The position numbers and the translations under genes were made by a program. DNA of 5,880 nt from Actinomycetes bacterium (lineage in GTDB: Bacteria > Actinomycetota > Actinomycetes > Actinomycetales > Cellulomonadaceae): positions 1-5,880 of the forward strand of contig JAEXEM010000365.1 of NCBI GenBank assembly GCA_023401045.1, read 5' to 3'. Under the pieces are notes generated by a model that ran no database searches, was not told the DNA's origin, and saw nothing but the letters and a program-made list of their open reading frames with translations. The first letter of the stretch is position 1. Every line of letters starts with the position of its first letter. Of this stretch, positions 5,719 to 5,880 are shown piece after piece.

Positions 5719-5880
5719 TCAGCCGGCGGGGGCGAGGACCCTCCCGAGCGCGGCGTCCATCGCCGCCAGCGGCGCCGGCCGCCCCGTCATGAGGCGCACC
5801 TGCTCGACGGCCTGGTGCAGCAGCATGCGCTCGCCGCCGACCACTCGGCCGCCGCGCTGCGCCCACGCGACCGACAGGGC
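5719..5880 (-). CDS. aroE: Shikimate dehydrogenase, C-terminal fragment (runs off the window)
   Basis: The last 53 codons of a gene that continues beyond the right edge, ending in TGA at 5719-5721. The segment GGERMLLHQAVEQVRLMTG, followed by P...M..AL, matches the C-terminal helix of AroE. In the family the Gln of the MLxxQA motif contacts the shikimate substrate; here it lies in MLLHQA. AroE makes shikimate from 3-dehydroshikimate with NADPH, a step in aromatic amino acid synthesis in the cytoplasm. The gene is probably functionally unrelated to the pilus genes that follow 143 bp downstream, though it could share readthrough transcription with them. The identification rests on this C-terminal signature only, so a close relative such as a quinate/shikimate dehydrogenase is possible. 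Confidence 0.85.
   Translation of the reverse strand, partial: ALSVAWAQRGGRVVGGERMLLHQAVEQVRLMTGRPAPLAAMDAALGRVLAPAG

Noticed and set aside
5576..5866. Extension of the pilB frame upstream to 5866
   Set aside because: It would overlap the end of aroE in another frame and encode Arg/Gly-rich sequence unlike the family. The GTG at 5575 has a strong ribosome binding site and starts exactly at the conserved N-terminus.

Overview
The window is a compact type IV pilus (T4P) gene cluster, entirely on the minus strand, in a very GC-rich genome. Strongly G/C-biased third codon positions, GTG starts, GC-rich hairpins without U-tracts and the protein sequences all suggest a Gram-positive high-GC actinobacterium. 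Something like Cellulomonas and its Micrococcales relatives is my best guess, but that is inferred from sequence style and not from a search.

Layout, in transcription order (right to left): (1) 5880-5719, the C-terminal end of shikimate dehydrogenase (aroE), which runs off the window. (2) A 143-bp gap with a short hairpin and a strong ribosome binding site. (3) 5575-3902, pilB, the pilus extension ATPase with a tandem MshEN-type N-terminus and a four-cysteine zinc motif. (4) A 92-bp gap, again with a short hairpin and a strong ribosome binding site. (5) 3809-2316, pilT, the retraction ATPase, with an unusual proline-rich N-terminal extension of about 118 residues. (6) 2316-1081, pilC, the inner-membrane platform protein, whose start overlaps the pilT stop. 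(7) 1043-630, a type IV prepilin. (8) A 160-bp gap with a hairpin. (9) 469-50, a second prepilin, probably the main pilin. (10) A long two-part hairpin at 42-7 that probably terminates transcription.

Together these genes encode the cytoplasmic motors (PilB for polymerisation, PilT for depolymerisation), the membrane platform (PilC) on which they act, and two pilin subunits. The prepilin peptidase (PilD) and the alignment proteins (PilM/N/O) are not in the window and must lie elsewhere, possibly just beyond the left edge.

I see no evidence of a wholly undescribed system, mobile element, CRISPR array, tRNA or rRNA. The points most worth a second look are the proline-rich arm on PilT, the PilB MshEN domain in which the first position of both c-di-GMP-type motifs is not Arg, and the shared cysteine-bounded C-terminal signature of two otherwise divergent pilins.
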